A DNA stretch of 64,000 nt. Origin: Powellomyces hirtus (Eukaryota; Chytridiomycota; Chytridiomycetes; Spizellomycetales; Powellomycetaceae). Positions 23,299 to 34,898 of this stretch are shown piece by piece; position 1 is the stretch's first letter; each line of letters starts with the position of its first letter. Position numbers and translations under genes: made by a program. The stretch spans positions 1,116,001 through 1,180,000 of the forward strand of contig JAHLKG010000007.1 in assembly GCA_025526995.1 (NCBI GenBank), given 5' to 3'. The notes under the pieces are model-generated. The model did not search any database. It worked only from the letters and a program-made list of their open reading frames with translations, and was not told the origin of the DNA.

Positions 23299-24034
23299 AT
23301 GACTGTAACAAGCACATCTCCTGTCGTCGCCGACGCCAAAACCTACGCCTCCCTCGATTCGCAGTTGAATGACCCGACGGTCCCACTCGACCGGCGTTTC
23401 CGGGCTCTTTTCACGCTCAAATCCCTCAACAGCAGCGAATCCGTCGACATTATCAGCAAAGGGTTCGCCGACGATTCCGCGCTCCTGAAACATGAACTCG
23501 CATACGTGTTGGGTCAAATGCGGAACCCGGACGCATTGCCTACCCTCGTCAAGGTGCTAGAGACACTGGATGAAGACCCAATGGTGCGCCACGAGGCGGC
23601 CGAGGCGATGGGCGCAATTGGGTTGGAGCAGAGTTTACCAATATTGATTCAGTACCGCGACACGGACGCCTCCCGCGCTGTGCGAGAAACCTGTGTATTG
23701 GCGATTGAGAAGATCGAATATGAAGTGTCGTTGCGGAATGGAACTGCTACTGCTGAGGCGTCCTCGGGCCCGTACACGTCGGTCGACCCTGCGCCGCCGG
23801 TGGAGCAGAAGGAGGAGAAGACGACGGCGGAACTGAGGGCCATGTTGCTGGATACAGAGTTGTCACTGTTTAAGCGGTACCGCGCCATGTTTGCGTTGAG
23901 AAATCGGGGCGATGCGGAGAGTGTGTTGGCGTTGGCCGAGGGATTGCATGATGAGAGTGCGTTGTTCAGACATGAGATTGGTATGTCGTAAGCAGTGACT
24001 TTTGATTAACCCTCTGATGTCCTCATCATGAAAC

Positions 24035-24074
<40 letters not shown>

Positions 24075-24369
24075 CGTTGGTCGGTTAGGCTACATCTTTG
24101 GCCAAATGCAACACCCCGCCAGTGTCCCCGCTCTCATCAAATGCCTCTCCAACACCAGTGAAGAGGGCATGGTGCGTCACGAATGCGCCGAAGCCCTCGG
24201 CAGTATCGCCGAACCAGAGTGCCTCGAGGCTCTCAAGCAGTTTGTTAACGACCCGGAACGAGTGGTTAGAGAAAGCTGTATTGTGGGTCTGGATATGTAC
24301 GAGTATGAGACGAGTGGGGCGTTCCAGTATGCGGATGGGTTGACGAAGGCGGCTACTGAGCAGCAGTAG
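23299..24369 (+). CDS. Deoxyhypusine hydroxylase
   Basis: Di-iron HEAT-repeat enzyme (DOHH, yeast Lia1) that hydroxylates deoxyhypusine to complete hypusine on eIF5A. Two exons, 23299-23980 and 24089-24369, join in phase to 320 residues, the usual family length. All four iron-binding His-Glu pairs are present: [12 protein letters not shown] and [10 protein letters not shown] in the N-terminal half, and FRHEIGYIFGQM and [10 protein letters not shown] in the C-terminal half. The two halves are separated by a less conserved linker. The intron interrupts the third His-Glu helix right after RHEI and contains a run of 38 Ts before the acceptor. It is immediately downstream of the Pol III cluster. 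Confidence 0.95.
24037..24074 (+). repeat. Poly-T tract of 38 in the DOHH intron
   Basis: An uninterrupted run of about 38 T residues lies within the single 108-bp intron of the deoxyhypusine hydroxylase gene, just upstream of the TTAG acceptor. Homopolymer length is prone to sequencing and assembly error. Confidence 0.9.
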
Positions 24370-24502
24370 TTCTCCTCCCCACCCCTATCTGATAGCGTTG
24401 AAGACATGCAGAGCTTTTCTACACATAGACCTACCATCACTCCCCTCACAATTGTAACTGTATCATAATTCCATCCTTTTATCGTTAAATCAAAATTTCC
24501 CA

Positions 24503-25499
24503 TTATCCCAAATAATGCACAATAAACCACATGACCAGTATCGTTATCGTGACCCCTCCAAAAAACAGCCACTTGTCTTCCGTCGTTCTCCGTTCAATAT
24601 ACTTTATCACCGAAGTGGATAGGCCCAGATGGTTGGCAATATCGTATAGTCTCCGTTGCGCGCCCTAAAGAACGCGTCACCACACGATCAACACACGTAC
24701 CCAGAAACAACAGGAATTCCGGGGGCGCTTCGCCGTACTTGCCTTCAACGTGTCCCTCTGCTGATACAGCTCCTGTAATGCTTCCTGGCCCATATGTAGC
24801 ATCTCATCCATACGGTTGCCCGAGGCGTCCAGTACTTGGTTCTCTTTGAGCATGCTGTCGAACATGAGGATCGACATGTCGGCGGACCGCGGGTCGGTGG
24901 AGCCGTGTTTGACGGCGGAGGATGTGCGGCGGTCGGCATGCGTGGAGCTGGACCCTAGGAGAGCTTCCCGTTCTTGTGCGGCAACCTAGGACGCGTGTCA
25001 ATTCGACAAGCCTGGAAGGTGGTGATGGGTGGTGCAAAGCTGAACGCACCTTGGCTCGTTCTTCTGTCTTCCATTTCGTGAACGCGACATGTATCGCTGT
25101 ATAATCTTCCCGCACCTTCTTTGCTCTCCTGCAAAAACCACACCCCGAGACACAACAAAAAAGCATGAGCAACCAATTTGTCGTTACTTCCACTCCCAAC
25201 GTCGGACGTGTTTTACCTACGCGATAGCTTTCTCCTTCTTCGCAGCCGTCACCTCCCTCCGCGCGAAATCATCCAGATCATTCGCACAACGTTGCAGAGA
25301 CGCTAAGCCAGCGTTGATCTGACCTGATGGTCATATTGAGTTTTTTAGCAGGCTGCAGGCGGATATTGAGCTATTTGAGAGGTAGGAATATACCTTGAAT
25401 GGCTGCTGAATGGTCCCGGCCTATTTCCAGCTGGGCGAGTTCTTGCTGTAGCTGATGCGTCTGCTTCACTGCATTGTTGTAGAGCACCGTTGCACTCAT
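24503..25499 (-). CDS. Golgi Qb-SNARE membrin (GOSR2/Bos1)
   Basis: Tail-anchored Qb-SNARE for ER-Golgi and intra-Golgi transport. Exon 1 (25499-25394) starts MSATVLYNNAVKQTHQLQQE. Later exons give REDYTAIHVAFTKWKTEERAK, then MLKENQVLDASGNRMDEM, and the last exon begins GAQRRLYDIANHLGLS and ends in a transmembrane tail FFGGVTITILVMWFIVHYLG with the stop at 24503-24505. The order of N-terminal helices, the SNARE helix with its central zero-layer region, the conserved RRLYDIANHLGLSTSVIKYIE junction and the C-terminal anchor match membrin. Total length is about 225 residues. I count four introns, some boundaries less certain than others. The start was chosen at the first Met that matches the family. 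The frame is open upstream to 25748, but that part looks like leader. Confidence 0.88.
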
Positions 25500-26226
25500 T
25501 GTTGCAGTCAATCCACCTTTTCTTTTCAGACTTTCAAGAAATGTCTGTTTTATTCTTTTCCTTTTTGGTGTCGTCGTTGTCAAAATGGGAGCAGCCACGA
25601 CGCAACTTTCGTATGGTGACTCATCGTTAAGCGCAGCAAGCTGACTAATCCTCACATTTGTTTTCCGTTTGCTGACACACGTCTGACATAATAAACGCGT
25701 CGAGAGCGCCCTTTCTCGTAATCCAATTCTGACAGCATGGCACCCCAAACTTTCTTCCTCAGCGTCTGGCTCCCCCAGCTATCTGCTTCCGCGCGGCCTG
25801 GCCCATCTCGTTCCTACCTTCCCTTCGCTTCTTTTTCTTTCACGCCAAGATTGCCCTCCGTCTGTTTTTGCGGGACACTGCTTCACATTAGAAAAACACC
25901 GCACTCAGACACATCGAAGGCGAAGCGGGGTTGAATTTGAGATAAAATTCCCTTTCCACACGTCGCAACGCGCCCCAAGTGACTCTTCCTCAAAATAAAC
26001 AACCCCGCGCGTTACTCTCGCTTCCCTCTCATTCTCTTACTTACCTTTTTGCTACAAAGTTGCTGGGACGTCGGCCACTCACAACCATAGACCTTACATC
26101 CTGAGCTTCTATTTATCTCGTCGGTCGATCAAGTCCTTCTTGGTCGCTGCCAACACACAAAGATCGAACTACCAACTCTTCCTGCTCCAGGCTAGGAAGA
26201 CGATTTTGTATCGGCTCTAAAACAAC
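25500..26226. promoter_or_regulatory. Shared divergent promoter region (membrin / orphan)
   Basis: About 730 bp between the minus-strand membrin start and the plus-strand ORF at 26227. The right part is C/T-rich (for example 26010-26060 with TCTCGCTTCCCTCTCATTC), as in fungal leaders. No clear TATA box or other site is convincing. Confidence 0.4.
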
Positions 26227-28164
26227 ATGCTCGCGCTTGATCCGGCTCTGTCGGCTGCAGAAGCACTTGTCAGTCTCCACACGGCGCCCATCCATCAAAG
26301 CTTTCCCGACTCAGATGCGCAGAGCCAGGCGAGCGCGTCCGAGTCGGTGCCTGAAGCTCCACAACAACAACAACAACAGCAGCAGCAACTGCAACGTCTT
26401 CGTGCAAGCGGAACCCGTGGGCTCAACCGGACTTCACCGAGCGACATGCCCGTCACGGACAAGCACATGGACTGGCAGCCCACCAACGCAGCTACACTCA
26501 CAACAACTGAGAAACCAATGGACTGGCAGGCGACGCCCGCAACCACTGACAGCTCTTCTTTCGCCGCTTCAGCGCGAGAGCAGCATGACGACGCAAGGTT
26601 GGGGTTGGGTCTCGGCCCGCTCGATGGTCTGACGGGCGACATCCCGGGTCGGTTCGAAGCCCTCCGGTCAGACATTATGGCAGTAGACGGTTCGATGGAT
26701 TTGGACAACTACCTGCTGTCCACTTATGACATTCATGCGCCAACGTACAAGGACGTTGAAGAGCGGAACAAGAATAAGACAGCGGGCTCGACAGTCGTAG
26801 CACCATCAGCATCATCGTCAAAATCAAAGCCAGCAGCAGGCATCCATAACGCGAACAACAGCAGCAGTCGTCGCAAAGCAGGCAACGGGATCAAATTGAA
26901 ACCCTTGAACGAAATCAACCTTCTTCGAAGCGCTCGACGAATCCCACCCGATACAAATTCCGAAGAGCGCGTCCCGCTTCCTTCCATCCGCGCAATCCTC
27001 TCTGGCAAACCAGCCATCCAAGCATCTCGAGCCTCCATCGCCCCGGCCGCAGGGCCCCAGGGCAGCCGAGGTGACCCCGTGCACTACGGCCCATACCGCA
27101 TGCCCGAAAGTGCCATCCCAATTGACGCCAGCACGGGGCGGCCGTTCTTGCTCCCACACATGACCCGCGGGAGGATCATCTCTGATGCGCCTGATGGGCG
27201 TCCAGCGGTGCTGGTCAGAGGTCCCATTGTCCGGACTGCCCCGGGTGGCCCTGTCCCTGATGTCCTTGCACCTCGATCAACCAGGTGGCTCCAATCTGCG
27301 CCTTCGGGGACAGCGCTCGATCCGATGATTTTGTTGGGTCGCCCAGGACTGGGCAACATCACAGCCAACCCACGCGAAGCAGCGGCATGCGCAGCTGAAC
27401 CGCGCACAGCCGTTAAACGAGTCACATCTCGAACAGGCGGAGTTCCGCACCCACACCCTCCCCCACCCGTTGACGAGCTCGTCCACCGCCAACAGCACCA
27501 CATCCAGGAGCTCCATCAGCAAAACGTCTGGCTCCAACAACAACTCCTTGCGCAATCCCAGGCCGGCATCATTCCATCACCACCGCACCAACCCGATGCA
27601 CCCGCCACAGCCGCTTGTGGTCGGCGCTCTTGCACACCGTGCCCACACCACCAGCACTCTCACCCGTCCCTCCACCACCTTCACGCCACCCACCCGTCTT
27701 TGAAATTGTACAGACACGCCCACCATCATCACCACGCTCCGCACCCGCTCAGCACCGCGCACAAAAAGAAACCGTATTCGGTACCTGACGCACCGTCGTC
27801 TGTGCATGGTTTGCGACCAAGGCTGAAACACGTCTCTCACAGCAGCAGCTCTGCAGCTCCGGCATCGTCACTGGCAGCATCTACGGATGTTGCTCCGACT
27901 CCTCCTCAGCCCCATCTCCCGTCCCCTGCTTCTTCATCATTATCCCCGGCCGCAATCTCACATACTGAAACAGCGGCACCAGCAGCAGTTGGCCTCAGTG
28001 CACCTTCTCAACAATCTGCGGCTGATGCGTCGCTCCAGCAGCCGCATCAGCCGCAGCAGGATTCTGTTGGTGGGCACAAGCAGACGATTGCGAAGCTGGG
28101 CGAGTTCCTGCGAAAGGCGTCGACATCCAATGCTTCAGCTACGCCAGACAAGCCGGCATCGTAA
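26227..28164 (+). CDS. Low-complexity orphan protein, unknown
   Basis: A single uninterrupted frame of 645 residues. I do not recognise a domain. The N-terminal 130 residues contain a poly-Q run (about residues 40-50) and two DWQ-containing repeats (HMDWQPTNAA, PMDWQATPAT). A better conserved-looking middle part has NGIKLKPLNEINLLR, then VPLPSIRAILSGKP and HYGPYRMPESAIPID. A Gln/His-rich helix (HRQQHHIQELHQQNVWLQQQ) lies near residue 425, followed by a His/Pro-rich tract and an Ala/Ser/Pro tail. Composition suggests a disordered nuclear regulatory protein. It is the only long frame on this strand, and its codon use resembles the neighbours. Function is not assignable. Confidence 0.6.
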   Translation: MLALDPALSAAEALVSLHTAPIHQSFPDSDAQSQASASESVPEAPQQQQQQQQQLQRLRASGTRGLNRTSPSDMPVTDKHMDWQPTNAATLTTTEKPMDWQATPATTDSSSFAASAREQHDDARLGLGLGPLDGLTGDIPGRFEALRSDIMAVDGSMDLDNYLLSTYDIHAPTYKDVEERNKNKTAGSTVVAPSASSSKSKPAAGIHNANNSSSRRKAGNGIKLKPLNEINLLRSARRIPPDTNSEERVPLPSIRAILSGKPAIQASRASIAPAAGPQGSRGDPVHYGPYRMPESAIPIDASTGRPFLLPHMTRGRIISDAPDGRPAVLVRGPIVRTAPGGPVPDVLAPRSTRWLQSAPSGTALDPMILLGRPGLGNITANPREAAACAAEPRTAVKRVTSRTGGVPHPHPPPPVDELVHRQQHHIQELHQQNVWLQQQLLAQSQAGIIPSPPHQPDAPATAACGRRSCTPCPHHQHSHPSLHHLHATHPSLKLYRHAHHHHHAPHPLSTAHKKKPYSVPDAPSSVHGLRPRLKHVSHSSSSAAPASSLAASTDVAPTPPQPHLPSPASSSLSPAAISHTETAAPAAVGLSAPSQQSAADASLQQPHQPQQDSVGGHKQTIAKLGEFLRKASTSNASATPDKPAS

Positions 28165-28800
28165 ATAAAAACCATTCTCGGAGCGAAAAACCTCCTGTAG
28201 AAAGTCGATCATATATGCGGAAGTGTCGGTGGAGAGTGTCCATTCTTCTCTTTCTTGTTGAGTGTGCAACCTGTTCTCTGTGAACTTTGGTCATAGGTTC
28301 ATGAATGTGGGGCAAGGGATATAGGATCGGAATGATGTTGAGTACCTTCACGTCAATATATACAAGCCTGCAATAGAATCCAAATGTTCGTTGGGTACCA
28401 AATGCTCTTTGCTGTCTATTATTCCATTCACTACAGGAATCCGCGAGAAAGGGAAGGTGTCGCGTAGGGGCAAAAGTCCGAAAGCTTTGCCAATCATTGA
28501 TAAGGCCGGAAATGGGTTAAAACCAAGCAGGTCTTACTATTGAATAGTCTCTATCTCACCTCCTCGTTCCCCTCCTCAATGTCCTATCTTCAAAGCCCCA
28601 TTGTTATACCCTCATCCCCATCGCTCTCCAAGCCGGCTTCTGCGCAGACTCCTATAGCCCTATACTTCATACACAAACTTCCTCCTCTCTTCGGAAATCT
28701 CGAAGGCTTCCACACATCAACTGCTCCCCGCTCCTCATAACCCTGCCTTGCTGCTCATAGGCAATTCGACAGGGCCGAACCGTCACTAGTTCCCAGAGGC
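28165..28800. other. Intergenic region
   Basis: 3' flank of the orphan and leader of the DDT/WHIM gene. Short open frames are visible but no gene, RNA or repeat is recognised. Confidence 0.5.
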
Positions 28801-31800
28801 ATGCCCGAACTCGTCGACAAGAAAGAGCCTACCCACTTGACCACGTGGCTCTCCGCCGGGAACGGGCCCAACTCTGCTACTCACAGGGAAGGAGGCAGAA
28901 CAAAGTCATTCGACGGCGACCTACGTCCTGCCGGCGTGCGTCCTGGGAAGACCAACATTGTCATTGATCTCCCTGCTTTCTCCGCGGGAAAGAGAAAGTC
29001 TCGTGGCGAAGAGAGCGAAAACTGGAGCCGAAAACCTACGCGTGCCATCGATGACGATGTTGCACCTGGACAGAATGCAGTGAAGAGGCACGATATGATG
29101 ATTGATCTAACGTTCGATGCGGACAAGAAGCCGTCACGGTCGCCAGGTGTTTCCCCGTCAAGCCCGGTTGCTGGGAGTTTGGCGGCAACCGTGGCTGCGA
29201 GAAAGGATGCTCCTCCGAAGCAAAAACGGAGACCACTCGGCACACCGGCGCCAAAACGAAAGAGTGGCCCTGGTGATACGTTCCCAGATCCCTTGGACAC
29301 CAAGAAGCAAATGAGATTGAGCTTTGGAACTGCAAAGTCGGAGCCGGCTGCTCATCATAAGGTACTTGGAGTTGTCCTGCTTTTGCCTCCCGGTAGACTC
29401 TACTCCGCCAAAGCTAACCCAACGGTGCGATACAGGTTGTCAAAGGCACCGCGGATGACATCTCTCCAAAGAACTCGACCTCCTGCTCTTCCAAACCGGG
29501 CTTTCACAAGGTCTCTCATAAGAAGGTGAGCATCAGATTGAGTGCATCCGCCCTGAGAAGCGACACGTAAAAATAACGACTTGCTGCCTCATTACTCATC
29601 AACCGTCGGATTTCAGAAAGATCAAACCTCGCTCAAGCAAGCGTCACTTGCGTTCTCAGCAAGTGCGGCGCTCAGATCGCCTGCAACATCGATGGCGATG
29701 CGGACGGACGACCCGCCTAGGAAAAACGCAAAGTCCGCTCTGGAACTTGCTTTCCCCGTCGGACCTGCGCTGGGGAAGAAGCCCACCAAGATCATGGATG
29801 ACCTGGCTGATGAGATGCTGCCCCACAGCAAACCACTCCCAACCTTCAAGAATATGCCAATTGAAAATCAAAGGGATCGAGGGGTTCCATGGCGGAAATT
29901 GACGATACCGGAGGCTTTCGAGCTGTCATCCGTTGCCGAATTTTGCAAGGTTTTTTGGGAGTTTCTTGGCGACGAGGATCTGAAGGAAGATTATTATGAA
30001 CTGGGTACGACCACAGTCAAGGATGGTTTCTCGCGTCTTCATATGCTAACGGTATCATGCTTGTTTTGTAGATCGCTTTGAAGAATACATTTGCAATGGG
30101 GCCTTGCATTTCAAACATCTGGCGGCCATTTACCAAGCGCTGTACAGAGCGGTGAATCCCGAGACAGCAGTGTCGCGTCTTTCAGTACAGCACCGCGTGG
30201 CGCAGTATTTGCTGAGATCAGAAGAGGATAACATGCAGGACGCTGGGAAATTATTTTCTACAGTCGAATTTGCCTGCATCCCACCAGCAACGCATGTGAA
30301 GGTCTTTGCCTATCTGGTGCACTGCATTCAGCGCGGCCCTGAATTCCACGACAGAATGAAAGAGGCCTTGCAACGGTTGCAAGAGATGCGGACTGACAAG
30401 TGGGCAACTGCGAGCAGAAAGAAGGCGCTCAAGGACGACCACGAAACTTTGGAAGCTAATTTGAAAGAAATGCAAGAGCAGATTGACAACGTTGAAGCAG
30501 AATTGAACACCGTCCTGAAAGCGCAAGCTGAAGAGACTGATGGAGATGAGGATAGGGAAGATACCTCTGACCATGAAGAAAAGAGCAATAAACGACGGGG
30601 TCGGGCTCTGCAACGGCTGGTCTCGCGCGACAAGACTGAACGAAAGACCCGGGAAGTGAAGGCCTTGCGGGCTCGCCAAGCGGTCATGGTAAAGGACCAC
30701 ACTGCACTCCTTACCAAACTTGCAGGCGCCGAGCGGGCTTACGCGCGCGTCTGCGATGACGAGACAACCTGGAGCGCCCGGTACGCGGCACTGGAGCGGA
30801 TGCTCCGATCAGACACTGGCAAGTGCCTCGGTCAGGATCGATATGGACGGATATATTGGTGGATTACTGTTCGGAATGCCCCTAAACTCGTGGACCCTAT
30901 TGATCTTGATTCTGATGCGACGCCGGAAGCGTCTAGACCACCATTTCCAAACCCCATTTATGGCCTGATTGTTGAGACGGTTGGCTACGGATACTACGAC
31001 CCTGATGTACCACCTGACACGAAAGGGAAGGGAATAGCGTCAGCGCTCGCGACTCCCGGTGCTGGAGCGTACTACACGCCCCCAGACAACGAAGCAAAAC
31101 GGGAGATCCGGGTCTCGATGGACAACCAGTTCAGTTATCTTGATACCCTGCCCGCGATCTTGAAGCTCTACCGTGTATGCAACGAGAAAGGCGTCCGGGA
31201 GCGAGAGCTACGGAGCGGCCTCAAGAGCGTCCTCGACGGAGTTGGCATCTCAACCGCCGCTGGCGTGCTTGGCGCGCGTGCTTCTGGCACGCAGATGCAA
31301 TCTGTACGCGCCTTCCATGCCTGGGTACAGAGCCGCTGTGCTCCGATCGAAATGCCAATAATGCCAACCGATTTGTGCGAGCTGAAGGAGTTTTTGGAGA
31401 AGCTGGGTCAGGCGTGGACTGGTAACGCCTGCGACGTACCACTCGATAGCGGCCTCGAGGGCGTAAAGAAGGCTATTGCGTCGTGGGTTGCCAAATGGCA
31501 TGGATCATCGGAAGTTGAAGCGGCAATCGCGGAGGACGCGGACAAGGAAAAGGGACACAAGGACGAGGCAATCACCGCCATTGGCAAAAACGCAACCTTG
31601 CCGCCCTGGATAGAAAAGGTGGAGACGGTGGCTGGCGTCTATGCTTGGTGTGAAGACGTCATGGTCATTCTGGCGAAGGTGGAAGCCGACCGCGTGGAAG
31701 CCGAGGCCGCTGCAAAGAAAAACAAGCGTGGAGCTATTGCCAAGGCAGTCAATGTGGCGGGAGCGAGAAAGAAGAGCGCGTCCCTATCACCTGCACCGAC

Positions 31801-32494
31801 GAGTGCGACTTCAACCGCTGGATCAACCAACGGACCTTCGCGCATGACTCGCGAGTTAAAAGCGTTGCAGCACACGGGTTTGATGGTCCAGCCATCAGCC
31901 AAGAAGGACAAAAGCAAAGCGAATCATGCCGAGGATGAGTCGGAGGAAAGCGAAGAAGAGGACGAGAACAAGGATCCTGTCCTCCGCACGCGATCCGGCC
32001 GTCAGGTCCGCAAAACGACGATTCTTGGCCCGGCAGGACGCGGGGACATCTCGGACCGCGAATTTGATGATCTTCTGGATGACGACGACGAACAGGCGAG
32101 AAAGCGCCGCAACCGGGAGGCCAAGCCGGCGTCATTGGCAAAAGCAGAAGCGGCGCCTGTTGGGATGGGATTGCGAACACGGGCAGCGGGACGACAACAA
32201 CAACAACAGCAGCAGCAGCAGCAACAGCAACGAAAACTGCATTCCGCTGTGAAGGATGACAGCGAAGGTGAAGAAGAGGAGGAAGAAGAAAGCAATGAAG
32301 ATGGTAGCGAAAAGGAAGGGGATGAAAGCAATGTTGATGAGGAGGAAGAGGAGTCGGCAAACGATGATGATGATGAGGGTGATGATGATGATGCTGACGA
32401 TGAAATTGACGTTGAGGAGTCGTCGCAGGACGAAGAAGAGGCTCAAGAGGGCGATTTCAGCGAGAGCGAGGATGATCTTACGGCTCCAGCGTAG
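28801..32494 (+). CDS. DDT/WHIM-domain chromatin-remodelling subunit
   Basis: Predicted nuclear partner of an ISWI-type remodeller (Itc1/Acf1/WSTF-like class). Four exons, 28801-29361, 29436-29525, 29617-30004 and 30072-32494, join in phase to 1153 residues. The N-terminal 270 residues are basic and disordered. A DDT-type helical domain spans about residues 300-400 (FELSSVAEFCKVFWEFLG, then FEEYICNGALHFKHLAAIYQAL). A WHIM1-like helix follows (IPPATHVKVFAYLVHCI), then a coiled coil, then the WHIM2/3 signature CLGQDRYGRIYWWI at about residue 640. The C-terminus has a poly-Q run and a long Asp/Glu-rich tail. No bromodomain or PHD finger is seen, which points to Itc1-like or Ioc-like fungal subunits. 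Exact orthology is open. Confidence 0.8.
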
Positions 32495-32760
32495 TTGTGT
32501 AGGTGGGCAGCGACGATGAGGGATATTTATGTAGCGCGTTGTATAGGTATTATATATTTGTAGAAAGGAAATGAATTGTGATAATAAGAGAGGAAATACT
32601 GTCAATACTTTGTCCCACCTAGGATTGGCATTTTGCGAGAAAGTGTCAATCTGGGTCCGTTGTTGCTAAGACAACAAGACTGGTGTCCCATGAGTGGTTA
32701 TTTAGTCATATTAGGCCTAATGGATCTTTCTCATCGGCGAATTTTGAGCATTCGTTACTT

Positions 32761-32773
32761 TTCGAGAAGGTTC
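32761..32773. promoter_or_regulatory. Heat-shock element upstream of HSP60
   Basis: The sequence TTCGAGAAGGTTC is a perfect three-unit HSF site (TTC-nn-GAA-nn-TTC), 275 bp upstream of the HSP60 ATG. HSF binding to alternating nGAAn units is established for fungi and animals. The placement on a chaperonin promoter makes it credible. Confidence 0.7.
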
Positions 32774-33047
32774 GTGGTCTCGTCGTCGTTGTCGTAGCTG
32801 TTGTTGTTGTTTGTTGTTGTTGTTTCTCCGCTCATCACAAAAAAGAAAACAGGTAAGACCCCCTCCCAACCACCTTCCAAGTCCATCAACTAGCGATAGA
32901 GCGACTCTCACCGCTGGCGAAGAGACAACCGCACACCCCACCATTCCAAATCTCAGATCACACATAGCTGACGAATCCTCCCAATCACTAGATCTCCTAT
33001 AGATCTCCTTTTTCACTTCACTTCACCACACACATCACGCACACATC

Positions 33048-34898
33048 ATGTTCCGCGCATCAACGAAACTCGGTCGGGCCGCCCTGTCTGCGCGCCCAAC
33101 TGCCGCCATCCAGGTCCGGCACTTTGGCGGTCACAAGGACATTCTCTTTGGACAGGAGGGGCGTGCGGCTATGGCTAAAGGTGTGGAAATCTTGGCCAAG
33201 GCGGTTGCTGTTACGCTGGGACCTAAGGGACGGAATGTGATTATTGGTAAGTTGGGGAAAATAGAAAGGGGAAAGGAGACAGGGTTTGGGGATAGGGAGT
33301 AGGCTGATTTTTTGTATGAGTTGACAGAGCAATCATACGGCTCCCCAAAGATCACAAAGGACGGTGTGACGGTTGCCAAGTCTATTGTTCTCGAGGACAA
33401 GTTTGAGAACCTCGGTGCCAAGCTCGTGCAGGACGTTGCCAACAAGACCAACGAGGTTGCGGGAGACGGTACCACTACCGCCACCGTTCTGACCCGGGCC
33501 ATTTTCATGGAGGGTATGCGCAACGTTGCCGCCGGTGTCAACCCCACTGAGATGCGTAAAGGTGTGCAGCAGGCCGTCGACACGGTCGTCAAGGTTCTCC
33601 AGGAAAACAAGCGCAACATCACCACTTCCCAGGAAATCGCCCAGGTCGCCACCATCTCCGCGAACGGCGACAAGCACGTCGGTCAGCTGATTGCCCAGGC
33701 CATGGAAAAGGTCGGCAAGGAGGGTGTCATCACCGTCCAGGAGGGCAAGACCCTCGTTGACGAGCTTGACATCACCGAAGGCATGCGCTTTGACCGTGGT
33801 TACATCTCCCCGTACTTTATTACCGACACCCGTTCCCAGAAGGTTGAGTTTGAGAAGCCCCTGATCCTGCTGTCCGAGCGCAAGATCTCCCAGCTCCAGG
33901 ACCTCCTCCCCGCCCTTGAGATCTCCGCCACTCGTCGCCGCCCTCTCTTGATTGTCGCCGAGGACATTGACGGCGAGGCCCTCGCTGCCTGCATTCTCAA
34001 CAAGCTCCGTGGTCAGGTCCAGGTCTGTGCCGTCAAGGCCCCCGGATTCGGTGACAACCGCAAGGCTATCCTCCAGGACATGGCCATCCTTACGGGTGGA
34101 ACCGTTTTCAGTGACGACCTTGACGTCAAGCTCGAAAAGTGCACCCCTGAAGACCTCGGCGCCGCCAACTCGGCCACCATCACCAAGGATGACACCATCT
34201 TCCTCAACGGCGCCGGATCCAAGGACGCTATCAGCCAGCGCTCGGAACAGCTGCGCTCCCTGATCGGTGCCACTACCTCGGAATACGAGAAGGAGAAGCT
34301 CCAGGAACGTCTCGCTAAGCTTGCCGGCGGTGTTGCCGTCATCAAGGTCGGTGGATCTTCGGAAGTTGAGGTGGGTGAGAAGAAGGACCGGTTCGTCGAC
34401 GCCCTCAACGCCACCCGCGCTGCCGTCGAGGAAGGCATCGTCCCCGGAGGAGGCACCGCGCTCCTCAAGGCCTCCAAATTCCTCGCCAACATCAAGCCCG
34501 AAAACTTTGACCAGTCCCTCGGGGTCGACATTGTCCGCAAGGCCGTGCAAGCCCCCTGCAGAACCATTGTCAACAACGCCGGCGAAGAAGGTTCCGTCAT
34601 TGTCGGCCACCTCCTCGAATCTTACACTGCGCCCACCGAGGGCCTCAGGTCCACCGCTGAGGAAGGCAAATCCAACTTCAACTACGGATACAACGCCGCC
34701 ACTGGCCACTACGTTGACATGATCAAGGAGGGTATCATTGACCCCCTCAAGGTTGTCCGCACCGCCCTCGTCGATGCGTCGGGTGTCGCTTCCCTCCTCA
34801 CCACCACTGAGTGCATGATTGTGGATGCACCCAAGAAGGACGCGCCCGCTGGTCCCCCGGGTATGGGCGGTATGGGCGGTATGGGCGGCATGATGTAA
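33048..34898 (+). CDS. HSP60: Mitochondrial chaperonin HSP60
   Basis: Group I chaperonin that forms the mitochondrial folding chamber with Hsp10. Two exons, 33048-33246 and 33328-34898, join in phase to 589 residues. A basic presequence ([17 protein letters not shown]) precedes [13 protein letters not shown]. Signature motifs are [12 protein letters not shown] at the ATP site, [16 protein letters not shown], and the C-terminal [16 protein letters not shown]. The protein ends in the characteristic [13 protein letters not shown] repeat. Third codon positions are strongly C-biased, consistent with high expression, and create a long antisense open frame (33333-34934) that is not a gene. A heat-shock element lies at 32761. 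Confidence 0.97.
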
